DNA from: Lepiota brunneoincarnata
Lineage: Eukaryota > Basidiomycota > Agaricomycetes > Agaricales > Agaricaceae
DNA: 64,000 nucleotides
Reading direction: 5' to 3'
Assembly: GCA_023014365.1 (NCBI GenBank)
Contig: JAEBUN010000021.1
Span: 868,001 to 932,000 of the forward strand
Below, piece by piece: positions 9,823-21,410 of the stretch. The notes below the pieces were generated by a model, which was given only the letters and a program-made list of their open reading frames with translations, ran no database searches and had not been told where the DNA came from. The translations under genes and the position numbers were made by a program. Position 1 is the first letter of the stretch; each line of letters starts with the position of its first letter.

Positions 9823-12800
9823 ATGCAAGACACCGAAAACACAAGAATCATCGTTGCATGTCGCTTCAGTAAGTCTCACCTGCTCCTGACTAATCCTTTC
9901 TTACCCTCCTACTCCCACCACCACCCAAGTCCAACACGACCAGTGGCTCACAACACACATCGAACCAACATGGACAGTCCGCCAACTCAAACTGTGGTTC
10001 ATCCACCGTCTATTCCAAATCAGCATCCCTTCACGCATCTTTTCTACCTCTTCCAAGTCCGGAAAACAAGCTGAACGGCCACCAAGTCCCATCACATTTG
10101 CTCCTGACCCGCGCACGCGCCCCGCCAGCCCTATCGTGTTCGCTCCCCCCAACAAGGCCGGACGACCTCATGGTTGGCTTAGTGACACTGATGAAGACCT
10201 CCTGAGTGGATCGAGTAGCGGGTTTAGCAGTCCCCGGAAGAAATCCAACACACAAGCGAAATCCAAGCCTAGCAACAAGGATATGAATGACGACTCATAC
10301 ATCCCCGGCGGACGTATCGCTCCCGCGGGCGGCGGGAGTGAATCTGACACCAACGACCCCTCCTGCTCCCTAACATCAACGGCAGACGCTGATCGATACC
10401 CTGGTGGTATCAATCCAGGCCACTGGACGATCACTCGTTATTCTACCGGTCAAATCCTCCTCGAGGACGACTCTTTGGTCGTCTGGTACGACATTGCCGA
10501 ATTCGAACTCCTCGAATTGCACGGCCTCAGTTTCCCAAGCTCACATCCGCTGCACGAATACCAGTTTTGCCATCTATGGAATCGGGATCGGCATCGTGAA
10601 CGCGAAAAGTTGCGGAAGAAGCTGAAGAAGAAGTTTGAGGCGGGGGCCACTGCTGCTGCTGGGTGGAATGGTGGCAGCAACAATACGGTGACGTCGACGA
10701 AGAATAATGCTGCTGCGGCAGTACAGGCACAGATCCTCAAAGCTATGAATATGAACTCGGGTGCAGGCGCGAATGTGGGTGTGGTGGAGTATTATGGTGA
10801 TAGGTTGGCGACGCCGGTGGAGATTACGATTACGCGTGTGCCGAGGAGTATTGATATTTACTTGCAGCCGTACTGGGAAGGGTGGGTGCGTACGCTACGG
10901 ATTGTGTACAGGGGTGACTACCATTCTGGTGAAGGAGGTGATCAAGGTTCCTCGGCGCCTTATCGCTATGGAGTGGGTACTGATGGTACGTTTGCTGGAG
11001 CACTTGGAATGGGGGTCCAGGTGTACCATCTGGCCGAGAAGGAGAAAGAGAAGGACAGGTACCACCAACATCCCAGTCGTCGAGTACGTGTCGAATGGCG
11101 TGAACGATGGGTGCGGATCCAGAATGGTACCTTGGCCGTCCTCAAGGAACGCGAGGTAGGTTTTTGTATATTTCATTCTTAAGCTACTGACTACTAACAA
11201 CGCGCAGGACGAAGAGGCTACACACGTCCTCCAGCTCCGGAACATCGTCTCTCTCACCAACACCTCCCATCTCAGCCGATACCTCTCCTACACGGGCTTC
11301 AACCCACCCCTCGACCACCCCGCTGTCCACCCCGCCATTCTCGTCCCTGCGCCCAACCTCCCCATCCAACGGCCCCCTCCGCCCGCAAGCAACCCTTACG
11401 ATGACTCTGACTCTGACCGTCCATCGAGTTCGACCCACCATCACTCCAGCACAAGTGGAACTCGGGAATACAACTTTAGCTTCCCCAACAGCGAGTACCT
11501 CTACCAACATATCAAGGCACGTGAACTCACACCACTCGTCGGATCTTGCAATGATCCAACATACCTCCCATTGACGATTGAAGAGCAAATGGCATCCGGC
11601 CTTCGCGTGGTATGTCTCCAATTCCGGAAACATACCAAGGCTGGTGGGAGTGGTGGTGGTATACCTGGAGACGAGCAGGAGATCGACCCAGTGACGCTTG
11701 CTTTGGAGGATATGAAGGAACGAGCGGGGGAGTGGGGTGGAGTGAGGGCGCAGGGGGTGTTGTGGAAGTGTCCGCCGGGGAAGAGGAGAGAGCCTTTGTA
11801 TCTTGAGCGTGCGAGGGCGAAGATGAGGATGAGGGTGAGGAGGGGGCAGAGTGGAAGGGTTGCGAGCGGGGGAAAGTCCAGTGTTACTGGTGCTCCAGCA
11901 GAGAAGAACATGAAGCGAAGGAGTTTGGTGGGCGTTGGTGTGCCTGGAACGACGTCGTTTGGACGTGTGTCGACGATCCAGGATCTGGTGGATCCTTTTG
12001 GACAGAGCCAGAGTCGACAAGAGAAAGAGACGGGTGCGCATCTTTTTGGGGGCGTTGAAGAGCGCGAGAGGAAGGAGAGGGAGAGGCGCAAAAAGGAGGC
12101 GAAAGAGGAACGGTCTGAGAGAGATTGGGGTTTGGGATCACTCAACATCGCTTTTTGGAATTGGGGAAGGCGCAGAAAACAAAAAAAGGAACAGCAGCAG
12201 CGTCGTGGTGGTGTCTCTACACCATTCGCTCCTCAGACACCGGTCTATCGGGCTGGCGGCGACGATTACAGTTCTCGGCAATATCCTCCCGGCTCTAGTG
12301 CTGCATCGACTGCTGGGACCGTTTCAACTGTCACTGGCGCAGGCGGTGGAACCGGCGCCACTGTTGCTGGGGCATCGAGTGACGATGAGGAAATTGGGCG
12401 GATCGAGTTTCGGGATTGGAGGGAAGGGAGGAGTGATACAAGTCCACTAGATGACTCAGATGAAGACCGAGCGGTGGCAGGGACAGATACGAATGACGAT
12501 GACGAAGCGTATGAACTTGATCGAGATCAGGATGTAGGTGATGACTATGGAGCGGAAGAACTCGATTGTGCATCGAGGGGTGGCGATGGTGGGTCTGCGC
12601 ATGGGCATAGGCATAGGCAGACGACAACGCACAGGTTGGATGAGGGGGAAGAGCTAGACAACACATTTGGTGGACTTCCCAGCGTGATCGTTCAGGTCGA
12701 GGTCGATAAACGCATCGAAACGCAGAGTCAATCTGGAGTGATCTATCGAAGGCAGACCCCGATCCAGGGCAGGAATAATGGCTCCCCTCCTCCTACTTCT

Positions 12801-15776
12801 TCCACGGGCATTGTCCAGAGCCAGAGCCAAGCAAGCAGTCACAGTGTTGTGAAGAAAGAGAGTCAGCGGTTGATTGGGCAGCTCCATTCATCGGATGATG
12901 AGCGTGTTGGGTCTCGGGCGGCGGGTGGGTCACGGGAAGGCGGGGAGGTTGAGGGGGAGGTTGACGATGACGAGGAGAGTCTATCGAGTCCTGTATTTGC
13001 ACCCCCGCCGTCGGAGACGCGAAGAGGGGCTGCTGGGCTTAAGGGGCTGGATGATTCTGCCCATGGGCATGGGACCAGTACGTCTTCTCGAGGGAGCTCA
13101 ATGTCGTTCGGAAGCCGTCGTGGTGGTGGTACCATGGGCGATGAGGAATACGACGAGGACGATGAGGATTTGGATGATGAGCTTTTGTATGGACATCGAA
13201 GGGCAGGATATCGGTATGGGTATAGCTTCTCACTTTTCAAGGGCGACGAGGAGAAGAAGAGAAGGGAGCATGAGCGCGAGCTCGAAATGCAGAGAGAGCG
13301 CGAAGCGAAGATCAGGGAACAGAGAGAGTTGGAGGCGCGGAGGGAAGTGTTGGAGAAGGCGCGTCGAAAGGAAGTGGAAAGTGAGAGGAGGAAGAGGGAT
13401 GAAGAAGGTGAATGGGTGTGTCTGGATATTGGAAACGATTTTGGTGAGTTGACTCCACGATGATGCTTTACCTTCCATCTGATGGAAATATTAGCCTTCC
13501 AGTCGTTCTTGAGGATCATCCACCAGCACTGTCCTCATCCTACGAAATCAAGTTTTATGGAACGAATGATGGGCGGCCCCTTGAACGACGCGCCGCCCCC
13601 ACCACAGTCATTCCCACAGCACTTCCCAACGAGTACACAGCCCGCAATAGCCAGCATGGAGCCTAGTAGCTCAAGCTCACAGCACTCACATCCACTACAA
13701 GGACCAACCTGGACCAGTACAACAGGCTCGACATCCGAGCACGAAGGCTCCTCAGCACCTCGCAGCTCCGTTTCTCAGGACTCGGTTCATTCAAATGATA
13801 GCAGTTCACGAAGGAAAGAACATCTGCTGTCACCAGAAGAGGAGGAGGAAGAGGAACCCATGTCGGAAACAGAGTATCTGGCGCCCCTCCCCGGCTATGT
13901 TGATCCGCGGTTCATGTACCCCGCACGCACATTCGCGACACCGCCGTACCCGGAATGGCGGCTCAACGTATTGCGCAGGGCTCAGAGGGCGGGAATGGGT
14001 GATGTTGGACGGGCGTTGGAGATGGTATATTGGGGAAGGGAGGACCCTGTCGTAGCGAGTGCAAGCGGTGGTGCTGGTGGTGGTGGCGTTGGTGGGATAA
14101 GTGGTGGTGGGTTTGAGAGGCAAGGGAGGAGGAGGGGTGGTAGTAGATCTGGCCGTCTTGGAGCAAAGGGGATGAAGGGGAAGGGAAAAGAAAGGGGGAA
14201 TGGGTTTGGATTTGGGGCGCAGGAGAATGTGGGTTGGGATTGGGGTGGTGTTGAGGGTGATAATATGTCAAGTTTGGGAACGATTGGTGGAAAGACGGTT
14301 GGGAGCGAAGGGACAGTCAAAGCAGTGCAAGTTGGATCTGGGGACACGCCGAAATCGCGGAGGATGAGCTTGGGGGGGAAGAGCGCGAAGAGCGGGAGGA
14401 GTGGTGATTCAGTCTCGAAAGCCAGTATTCCGGAAACACCGAGGGAGGGTGGGGAGAGTGGGAATGAGAGCTCGAATGAGGGGAGTGATGGGAGCACCAG
14501 CAGTACGAGTTCCGAATCTAGTGGTCATGTGCCCTTTGCTACGATGCCGGGGAAGTTTAACAAGTGGAGCGACGAGGAGGAGGAACATGCGAGTGAGTTT
14601 GAGTGGTTGGCGTGGCAGATGGATATCCGGAGGCAAGCAAAGAGACAATATGCGATTCAAGCCAGGAGGGAGGCCAAAGCAGCTTGGGGTATGAGCGCCG
14701 AGCTTGACTTGGGATTGCCTGTTGATCCTGCGGACGATATGAGGAGATTCATGCAGATGCGGAGGGGGCAGGAACCATCTGGCGTCATTACTTTGCCCAA
14801 GAGATGTGATGGTGAGTGGGCAGCTGTGACTCTTCTCGGGAGTTTTTGATGCGAGTATTATTTAGCAGATGAGTTGTCCACGCCATCGAGTTATTCACAC
14901 TACACAAAGGCGCTTTCCCATTCACACTCTGGCAGTGTCCAAGCCACCACTCGTTCGGCGACCCAGTTGAATATTGGGGCTTCTTCTCTCGGCCATGCAT
15001 CGACCCACAGGATTGGATCGGACACGCTTAGCCCCCACCATGCTCAGAGTCACCATACCCTACATCACTCGGCTTCGCTGCATACAGGGCTGAGGAAGGG
15101 ATCCCAAGACCCACCGCCGAGAAGACCGAGTATGCCGATACTTACTGCTCATGATCCAAAGGATAAGGGCAAGGGCAAGGAACGGTCTTTCTGGGGACAG
15201 TTTGCCACCAACGATGGGATCGGGAGTCCGACGACTGCGAGCTCGGGGTGGTTCTCATCGAAAAAATCGGAACGAGAGAGGAGTGAGGGAAGGGACCTCT
15301 TGTCACCTGGGGGATCGCAGCCTGGGAGCGCTAGTGGAAGTGTGGGCAGGTCGGGTAGCATGTTGTTGAAAGGTGGTCTGCTGAGGAAGAAGGATAGTCG
15401 GGACCTTCTTCGGGAGAAGGAAAAGGAGAAGGAGAAGGAAAGGGAAAATGAGAAGGAAAAGCCAACGAAGTATGAAGGGGAGCCGAGGAGGGGCCAGAGG
15501 CCACAGCTACGAGTTGCAACTTCCTCAACCGCACAGCCAGAAGCCGTCCGCTCGCCTGATCATATAAAGAGTCCATCGTCGTTTGGCCCACGGGGGCTCG
15601 TGAGGAAAATGAAGTCGGATGCGAGCTTATTGTCAATTGTGACTGGTGGGGGGGTTGGTGGGAGCGCCATGGCCGAGGAGGTACCACCCTCGCCGCATCA
15701 ACAACATATCAGGAGGAAGAGAGGTACGGTAGAGAAGTTTGTAAATTCTGCTTTGGATTTCGTGGACGGGCGATAG
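9823..15776 (+). CDS. Large Ub-like/PH-like domain protein, 1910 aa
   Basis: I model five exons: 9823-9868, 9930-11155, 11208-13443, 13495-14811, 14869-15776. All introns are GT-AG, 51-61 nt, and the exon sum is 5733 nt. The ATG at 9823 was chosen because the first 46-nt exon splices into a continuous N-terminal segment (RIIVACRF then QHDQWLTTHIEPTWTVRQLK) with the look of a ubiquitin-like/RA fold. A second compact block lies near residue 194 (VVWYDIAEFELLELHG). A split PH-like module spans about residues 400-560 (WRERWVRIQNGTLAVLK ... LRVVCLQFR). The rest is low-complexity: acidic and Ser/Gly-rich stretches, a Glu/Arg coiled coil at about 1100-1160 followed by WVCLDIGNDFAFQSFLRII, a conserved-looking PGYVDPRFMYPARTFATPPY block in exon 4, and a basic tail. 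I do not recognise a named family. A membrane- or cortex-associated signalling scaffold is an inference from the folds. Confidence 0.8.
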
Positions 15777-16090
15777 TCATGTTTTCTATCACTAGCTTAT
15801 TTATTGGTGTTTGGATTGCCCAGGATACATTGACTCCATATGGTTCGTCCCCTCAGCTCACTGCAAAACCAGCTAAAGTGTATCTGCAAGCCCAGAAAGC
15901 CTAATTCTCTCTGGAAGTGACGGTAAGTTTCACTGGATCCGCTAGTGGCTCCACCACGAGCCACCATATGTACCAGACCGAATAAAGTAACTATGACTTC
16001 AGGGAGCCACCAGCGTTCCGACATAGGATGAGATGGTTGCGTACACAGCTAGTAGTTGCTCAGGAAAAGGTGGTCACTATGGAACAATCC

Positions 16091-17326
16091 CTCCTCGTTC
16101 CGACGCTCAGTATTCTTCTATATTTGACACTCGCACAGCAAGATGCGCTTCTTGCATTGCAGAACTTGCTTCTTTTCGAGGGAGGCTGTAATGGACAGGG
16201 TGGACAAGGTGCTCAAGCTCTCTTCGTCGAAGAACAAAGACTTGAGGAGGACTCTGTCTACAAGCGGCCTCGACCTGATCAGGCAGGCTTTCGGATTTCT
16301 CCTCAAACCCTTTCTGAACTGAGTGGACGGGACTGTCTTCACTGTTTCAGGTGTGTTCTCGATATCTACCAGTGCACGTCATCCCGGTCCTAAGCCTAGG
16401 ACAGATTTCATACCAACGAAATCATCCATCTAGCCGAGGTTCTCAAGATTCCTGAACCTTTTATCACACAATCTCGTTTCCGGTTTACCCAGGTTGAAGC
16501 TCTGGCCTTATTGCTTGCACGATTTCGGTCACCTGCAGATCAGCACGATAAAGGAATCATGTATCACCGCCCGCAATCAGCAATATCGGAAGTCACTCAA
16601 GAACTTGTTACATGGCTCGACAATCGCTGGGGCTATCTCCTTGGTTTGGATGATCAAGGGATCTTAGCTCCTCAACGATTAGCATCGTACGCTGATGCTA
16701 TCCATCAAGCTGGTTCCCCACTTCCTTCTGTGTGGGGTTTCATTGACTGCACCATCCGTCCAATATGTTGCCCAGGCAAGTATCAAAGAGAGGCATACAA
16801 CGGTTACAAGAAAATACATGCGTTAAAATATCAGGCAGTCCAACTCCCAAATCGAATGTTTGGCCATTTGTATGGTCCAGTTCCAGGCCGGCGTAACGAC
16901 AACTTCCTCCTTGCCGAGTCGAAAATACTTGACTGGGCAGCCGAGCATGCAATACGACCTGGGACAACCGAGAATACACCACCAAGCCAACGAAATTTGC
17001 AGCTCTATGGTGACCCGGCATATGGTGTTGGGTTACACTTGCTGAGCCCGCATGCTGGTACGTGACCACTCACACCTGAGGAGAAGAGGTGGAATGAGGA
17101 AATGTCCTCCGTGTGTATAGAGGTTGAGCATGCATTCGCAGGGGTATTGAGGCTGTTTCCATTTCTGGATGCTCGCACCAAGCATCGAGTTTTCCACTCA
17201 CCACTCGGTCTTCAGTATCGTGTTGCTTGCCTGCTCACAAATGCATGCAACTGCCTCAGACCAAATCAGACTGCACAACGCTTCAAATGCCCCCCACCGT
17301 CGCTTGAAGAATATTTCTACAATTGA
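16091..17326 (+). pseudogene. Harbinger-like DDE transposase with a nonsense codon
   Basis: The N-terminal part (ATG 16091) leads to RPDQAGFRISPQTLSEL, typical of the start of these proteins. After a probable intron ending near 16400, the frame gives the usual pre-catalytic segment (FTQVEALALLLARFRSP), then the catalytic core: GFIDCTIRPICCPGK (first Asp, 16737-16785), YNGYKKIHALKYQ, RRNDNFLLAES (conserved GxxHD region, here Asn before Asp) and LYGDPAYG (second Asp, about 17003-17030). TGA at 17063-17065 stops it. The frame then continues open through EEMSSVCIEVEHAFAGV, carrying the last catalytic Glu region, to a stop at 17326. An intron that removed the stop would also remove the Glu region, so I call it a nonsense mutation. 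The exact upstream splice is unresolved. Confidence 0.78.
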
Positions 17327-17539
17327 TGTACACTACATGTAAATACATATAACTTTGTTTGATACCATTATTTATTCTCGTTGGTCCTACGGGCAATTTC
17401 ACGGATTGCTCCGATCATCTCCTGGGCGATTACTGTGGTACTCTCCAAAAATGAGGTAGTACTCGCCATGTACAAAGCCATCTGGGCTTGCTGTTGTGAA
17501 CAAAGTTCAATATCCCTCTGCCATAAACTGACAAGCGAG

Positions 17540-18681
17540 TTATTGACTATGGGTGTTGATGTTGCTATCCGATGAATACGATGCCCCACGTATCTTTCGT
17601 CGACGTTTGGTGGGAGGCTGGCTAGTGGTGGCATCACCGGGTGGAGGAGAGGGATGTTGCATAACAGAGGATGGCCGAGATGGAATAGGGATGGGCTCAG
17701 GAGTGAGAGAGGAACGGGTTTCAGCTGAAGAATGTTGCGATGGTGCATAGCTGGCCTCTGAATTTGCGCCATTATTGTCGTCAGGAAATGCACGTTTATC
17801 CCGTCGTGCCATGAGTGAGGCCTGACGTATAGCTTCACCTGCCTCGCGTTCTTTTTCACGTTTCTTTATGCTTTTTGAGTAAGATATCGCTGGTGAAACC
17901 TATTTGCCTTTACCTTCGCAAGTTGATTCTTCGCTTGATCATCCAAATGCTTTGCTTCGTCATACTGTCCCTCCATAGCATCCAACAACGCGGCGATTGA
18001 GATCCTGTCTGTTTCTTCTGCAAGTGCCTTTGCTATCGCTTTGACAGTGCTGTCTTTGCTTTGAGGATCCTATCAAAATTTAGATGTGATTCGTAAAAAG
18101 GCTCGATGTCGCACCTGGTTGTATGCTACCATGGCATTTGCCTTCTGGCGAATGACTTCACTCTTAACCTCCCGAAAGCCTTCCTCTTTCAACTGTGCAG
18201 CGGTCTTCTCCCAAGTCCCCCTCTTCTCTGTACATGGCCTCAAGAACGGCTTGCAGTGATTGACAGCACGCGCAATCATAATAAGAGCCTTGGCATCGAA
18301 CACATTACGCTTCGAACCTGCCGCGCGGGACCGTTCCAGAGTCTTCTGCTTCTCCTTTCTGCCACCTTTTGCGGGATCTGGGTGCGGGACATCATCAACG
18401 TTCTCTTTGTTGCCGTTGTTGGAGCTGGATGAAGCCTTGTGGGAAGGCTTGCGTACTTCGGAGGCAGGAGGAAATGAGAGTGGGGTTGTCGTAGTAGATA
18501 TGCTGGGTGCGGGTGGTGAGTGATTATCAATTGGGTTGAGGAGAGATGAGATTGAAGGATGAGTGTCACGAGGTACGACAGGTGGACTTGAGGAATAGGG
18601 AGATGGTGTGAGTTCGAGCACTTTGCTAAGCAAAACCTTGTATGTGGATGGAACGTCACGGTGAGGTTCATCAGCACTCAT
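17540..18681 (-). CDS. Myb/SANT-like companion protein of the Harbinger element, 348 aa
   Basis: Three exons on the minus strand: 18681-18115, 18069-17914 and 17863-17540, with 45- and 50-nt GT-AG introns and a 1047-nt total. The ATG at 18681 opens with SADEPHRD; upstream in frame there is only a non-ATG extension. After a Ser/Pro-rich first third comes a helical DNA-binding block (IMIARAVNHCKPFLRP, then WEKTAAQLKEEGF and VKSEVIRQKANAMVAYNQ), which looks like a divergent Myb/SANT trihelix. A Gln/Glu-rich helical exon follows, then a basic C-terminus (PPTKRRRKIRG) that could be a nuclear localisation signal. In Harbinger elements the Myb-like protein helps import the transposase and bring it to the ends. 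Unlike the transposase, this gene has no lesion that I can see. Confidence 0.72.
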
Positions 18682-19249
18682 CGCAGTTGGGGGAAATACA
18701 AAACTCACCAAGCAGCTATGCTTTTAAATGCTTCTAAGTATCTCTGCTCATGATGACGACCCGGATCTTCACGGTCTTCGCAAGATACCTTGTAGAGTGC
18801 ACTGTATTGTGGAATATTTTAGCATGTAATGCTGACGATGGCCGTTCAACAGTGGGGCACAGAATGGACTATTTTTTCGAGCCGAGACTGGGTGTATTCT
18901 TTCCGAGGGAGAGGCCCAGGGGCAGAATGTGAGGGATTCCGCGATGTGCCATGTTTCTGTATGAGTAATTAGTCTTGAGATGTTCATACAAGGGCCCACT
19001 TCGTGCACAATGGAGGAAAAAAATGTTGGAATGGTCCAGGAGATGGTTAACAAAGGATAGATCCCATTATGGTAACAGCTACGTTAGTTACATAAGGCGC
19101 CTGGTGCCTCTGGAGTTCGGTGGAGTTGTTTCGCTGGAAGTGAGGCAAGTTTCACTGGCTGAATTCCAGCTGGAACGCTCTAGCAGATACACTCTAGTCC
19201 GAGCTAGTTGCAGACACAATTCACATAAGGTGTGGTATTTTCCTCTTAT

Positions 19250-20800
19250 GCGAGTGTAATACCTCGCTCCTCTCCAAGAACTCCATGAATCTAGGTCCAC
19301 CTCCACTTTCCCACTTGTGCAGGGGTGTTTCCGGACCTGTTTCCGGACCTGAGGCTCGAAGGTCTGAAGTGTCGTTATAGACAACCATGTATCCATCCTG
19401 CGCCGTGCATCCAGAGTACTAGAATCACACTTTCGCACTTATCCGGTTGTCGTCAGCAGAGTCCAGACTCATATAAAAAGGTGGGGCGGCAAGGGACCTA
19501 CCTACGCACCATCAACACAGTTGACTCTCCCGTTCCCAGTGTGCTACCACAAGCTTTTAGCAGAAAAACAGGACCCAGACAACCCCGGTCTGTTTCATGC
19601 ACGAGTTCTTGGCACGGCACACCTCCGAATGGCCCCCGCTTCCGCTGGCCAACACTCTGGTAGACGGGGGAGTGGACAACGAAAGATGGGTCATTCGACG
19701 GACCCCAAGGGTATCTCTAGTCCATGAGGAATCACAAGTCCATAGAGTAATCTTCGTTTTTTGCTTTGGAACGTTCCCGTTCACAGCGCCAGCTTTCGAG
19801 TCCAAGTTTGCGTTTTTTCCTTCCCGGCTTTTTGTTAAGCAAACTTTGTACAAATATCTTCGCTCGATCTCCTCCCGTCGCTGGAGGAGGTATTATCTTT
19901 TGCGAGCAAGAATCGCGCCGCGCGGGCGTGGGGTCTTTCTGGTGGGAGGTGGGGTGGGAGTGTTTCAGATGGGCTTGGCAGTGTGTAATCGAATGATCCG
20001 GACCAAATACCGTCCCATGACTGTGTAGCACGGATAAATTCGCTGCGCTTGCCATGTAACTGGGCGACTCACATCTGCATCAATCCCCATATTCCTGGAC
20101 ATAGTGTCCACCTTATCGCCCCTCCTCTGATAAGTTTTACTTGTTCCCGCGGAAGGTTCGCAGCGCCGAATGCGGAGACAATACGCAGAGCCTCTTCCCT
20201 GTCCATAAAGGTCTCGTGGGCACGTGTTTCGGCCTCTGCAAAAATTTATGCCTAAAGCTTCAGCTGGCTCCCGTTGCCCGTGCCCGGCTGGTTTGAAGGC
20301 CCCCTGAAGCAAGGAACGCTATAAGAGTCAAGAATAGAGAGGCATCTCGGTGGTATCACCCCCTGTGAATTTGTCCGGTCCCGTGTGTAACATGGGGAGT
20401 GTGATCGCTAGGAGATGGACAAGGCCCGGTTCAGAGTAATCATTCATCCTTCCTGTTTCTCTTCCGGCAAAGATTTGGTCGGGTTCTTGCTCCGAGAGTG
20501 CCTCGATTACCTCCTTCGTGTCCTTGGCTACGTAGCCACGAATCAATTTCTGTAACGCGACGGGCACGGGCTTGATCTTGCGTTTCTATGTATGATCTGG
20601 AGGGTTGGTGATTCGGATATGAGAGAAAGCGAGGAGTATGATTCTGGGGTGCAACAGACACCAGATAGTACGGGCGGTACAGAGGATGCTAGAAACGATG
20701 CAGTAAATGTAGAGAGGACAGAGTTCTTCGGAGGGCGTTGACTTGCTGACGATCGGTTATTACCATTTAGGACGTGTCTGCCGACACAATTCATTGTCTA
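19250..20800 (-). pseudogene. Decayed paralogue of the kinase-like gene
   Basis: Fragments align in order with the intact gene at 31872-34108. The N-terminal SSYSSLSL-like and ALSEQEPDQIFAGRET segments lie at 20750-20450, a GIDAD exon end with a GTGAGT donor at about 20075-20060, and the start of the next exon (SWDGIWSG) at about 20025. Next are a KVCLTKSREGKNANLDS segment near 19850 and the glycine-rich loop GSGGHSEV near 19630. Finally the catalytic-loop region, recognisable as a degraded LDARRRMDTW, lies near 19400. The middle and C-lobe start are deleted and frames shift several times. A 12-bp tandem duplication (TTTCCGGACCTG twice, near 19328-19351) lies in the C-terminal remnant. Confidence 0.75.
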
Positions 20801-20869
20801 CCAGTGCTGACAGTTCGTCGTCGGTTTGATATTTCATGCCCATTTGGTCAGGAGTTCAATTGAGTCCCG

Positions 20870-21410
20870 AGTCGGACGCCGCACCATTCAATCTTGCGCT
20901 GCAACACTCGGCTTCCACTCCATATGGGGATTAGGATAGGAGCTCAAGACCCGCAACCGTGAAGTCCGAGTGTGCAGATAATCATTGCCCAGGCACGGCC
21001 TTTGTGGAGGTAGTTTGACATTATCAAGATAGCGGGGGTGAGTAGTGGATAGCAGCCCCAGAATCCTGGTAGGAGCATGGGCAAGTCGGGTGGTATGCTG
21101 GGAGAAGCATTTCAGTTTCTTCGAGCCCAAGACCAGAGGCTGTCCGCTCGCTCGCTGAAGAAATGCACTCGGCCCGCGGAGACTCGTGAGCAAAGTGAAG
21201 TTGAACACGAGCCTGTTGTAAATCGCAACTAGTAGGGCATGGCTTTACGTCATGTTGGGGAAGGACGACTGTAGCCGAATAGATGCCATATCAAGAGTAA
21301 TAGAGGCACAGAGAGGACGTTTGTAAAATTTCCTTTATATTCTGTGGGGGAGCGTCGATCGTGTTTTGTAATACCAACATTTTTGTTGAATCTCGGGTTA
21401 TTCAAATATA
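20870..21410 (+). pseudogene. Decayed duplicate of the large gene's 3' end
   Basis: Sequence from about 20900 matches the last exon of the 9823-15776 gene from about 15060 to past its stop. The CACTCGGCTTC...CAAGACCC block, the GAGGCTGTCCGCTCGC block near 21130 (compare 15541) and the final segment near 21300-21340 (compare 15700-15760) keep their order and orientation. Several internal deletions and many substitutions remove any reading frame. No counterpart of the earlier exons is present here. Confidence 0.7.

Larger units (their letters stand above)
8510..10600. repeat. Tandem duplication, unit 2
   Basis: Second copy of the unit. Its left part is the broken membrane-protein copy and its right part is the intact 5' end of the large gene. 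The join between units lies between about 8330 and 8510. Confidence 0.75.
15876..19193. mobile_element. Harbinger-type DNA transposon, 3.3 kb
   Basis: The ends form an imperfect inverted repeat (15876-15890 against 19180-19193, core AGTGTATCTGC) and are flanked by identical CTA triplets at 15873-15875 and 19194-19196. This fits the 3-bp target duplications of the PIF/Harbinger superfamily. Inside are the two genes expected of that superfamily in convergent order: a DDE transposase (plus) and a Myb/SANT-like protein (minus). A 23-24-bp palindromic motif is repeated in direct orientation just inside each end (15913-15936 and 19136-19158). It inserted about 100 bp downstream of the large gene's stop. 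The transposase has a nonsense codon, so it is probably not autonomous now. Confidence 0.7.

Noticed and set aside
11184..12041. 285-codon minus-strand ORF inside the large gene
   Set aside because: Fully antisense to exons 3 of the large gene and very rich in Pro/His/Ser from its codon pattern; a shadow.
17060..17146. Intron removing the TGA of the Harbinger transposase (GTACGTG ... CGCAG)
   Set aside because: It would also remove the conserved Glu-containing segment, so a nonsense mutation is the simpler reading.
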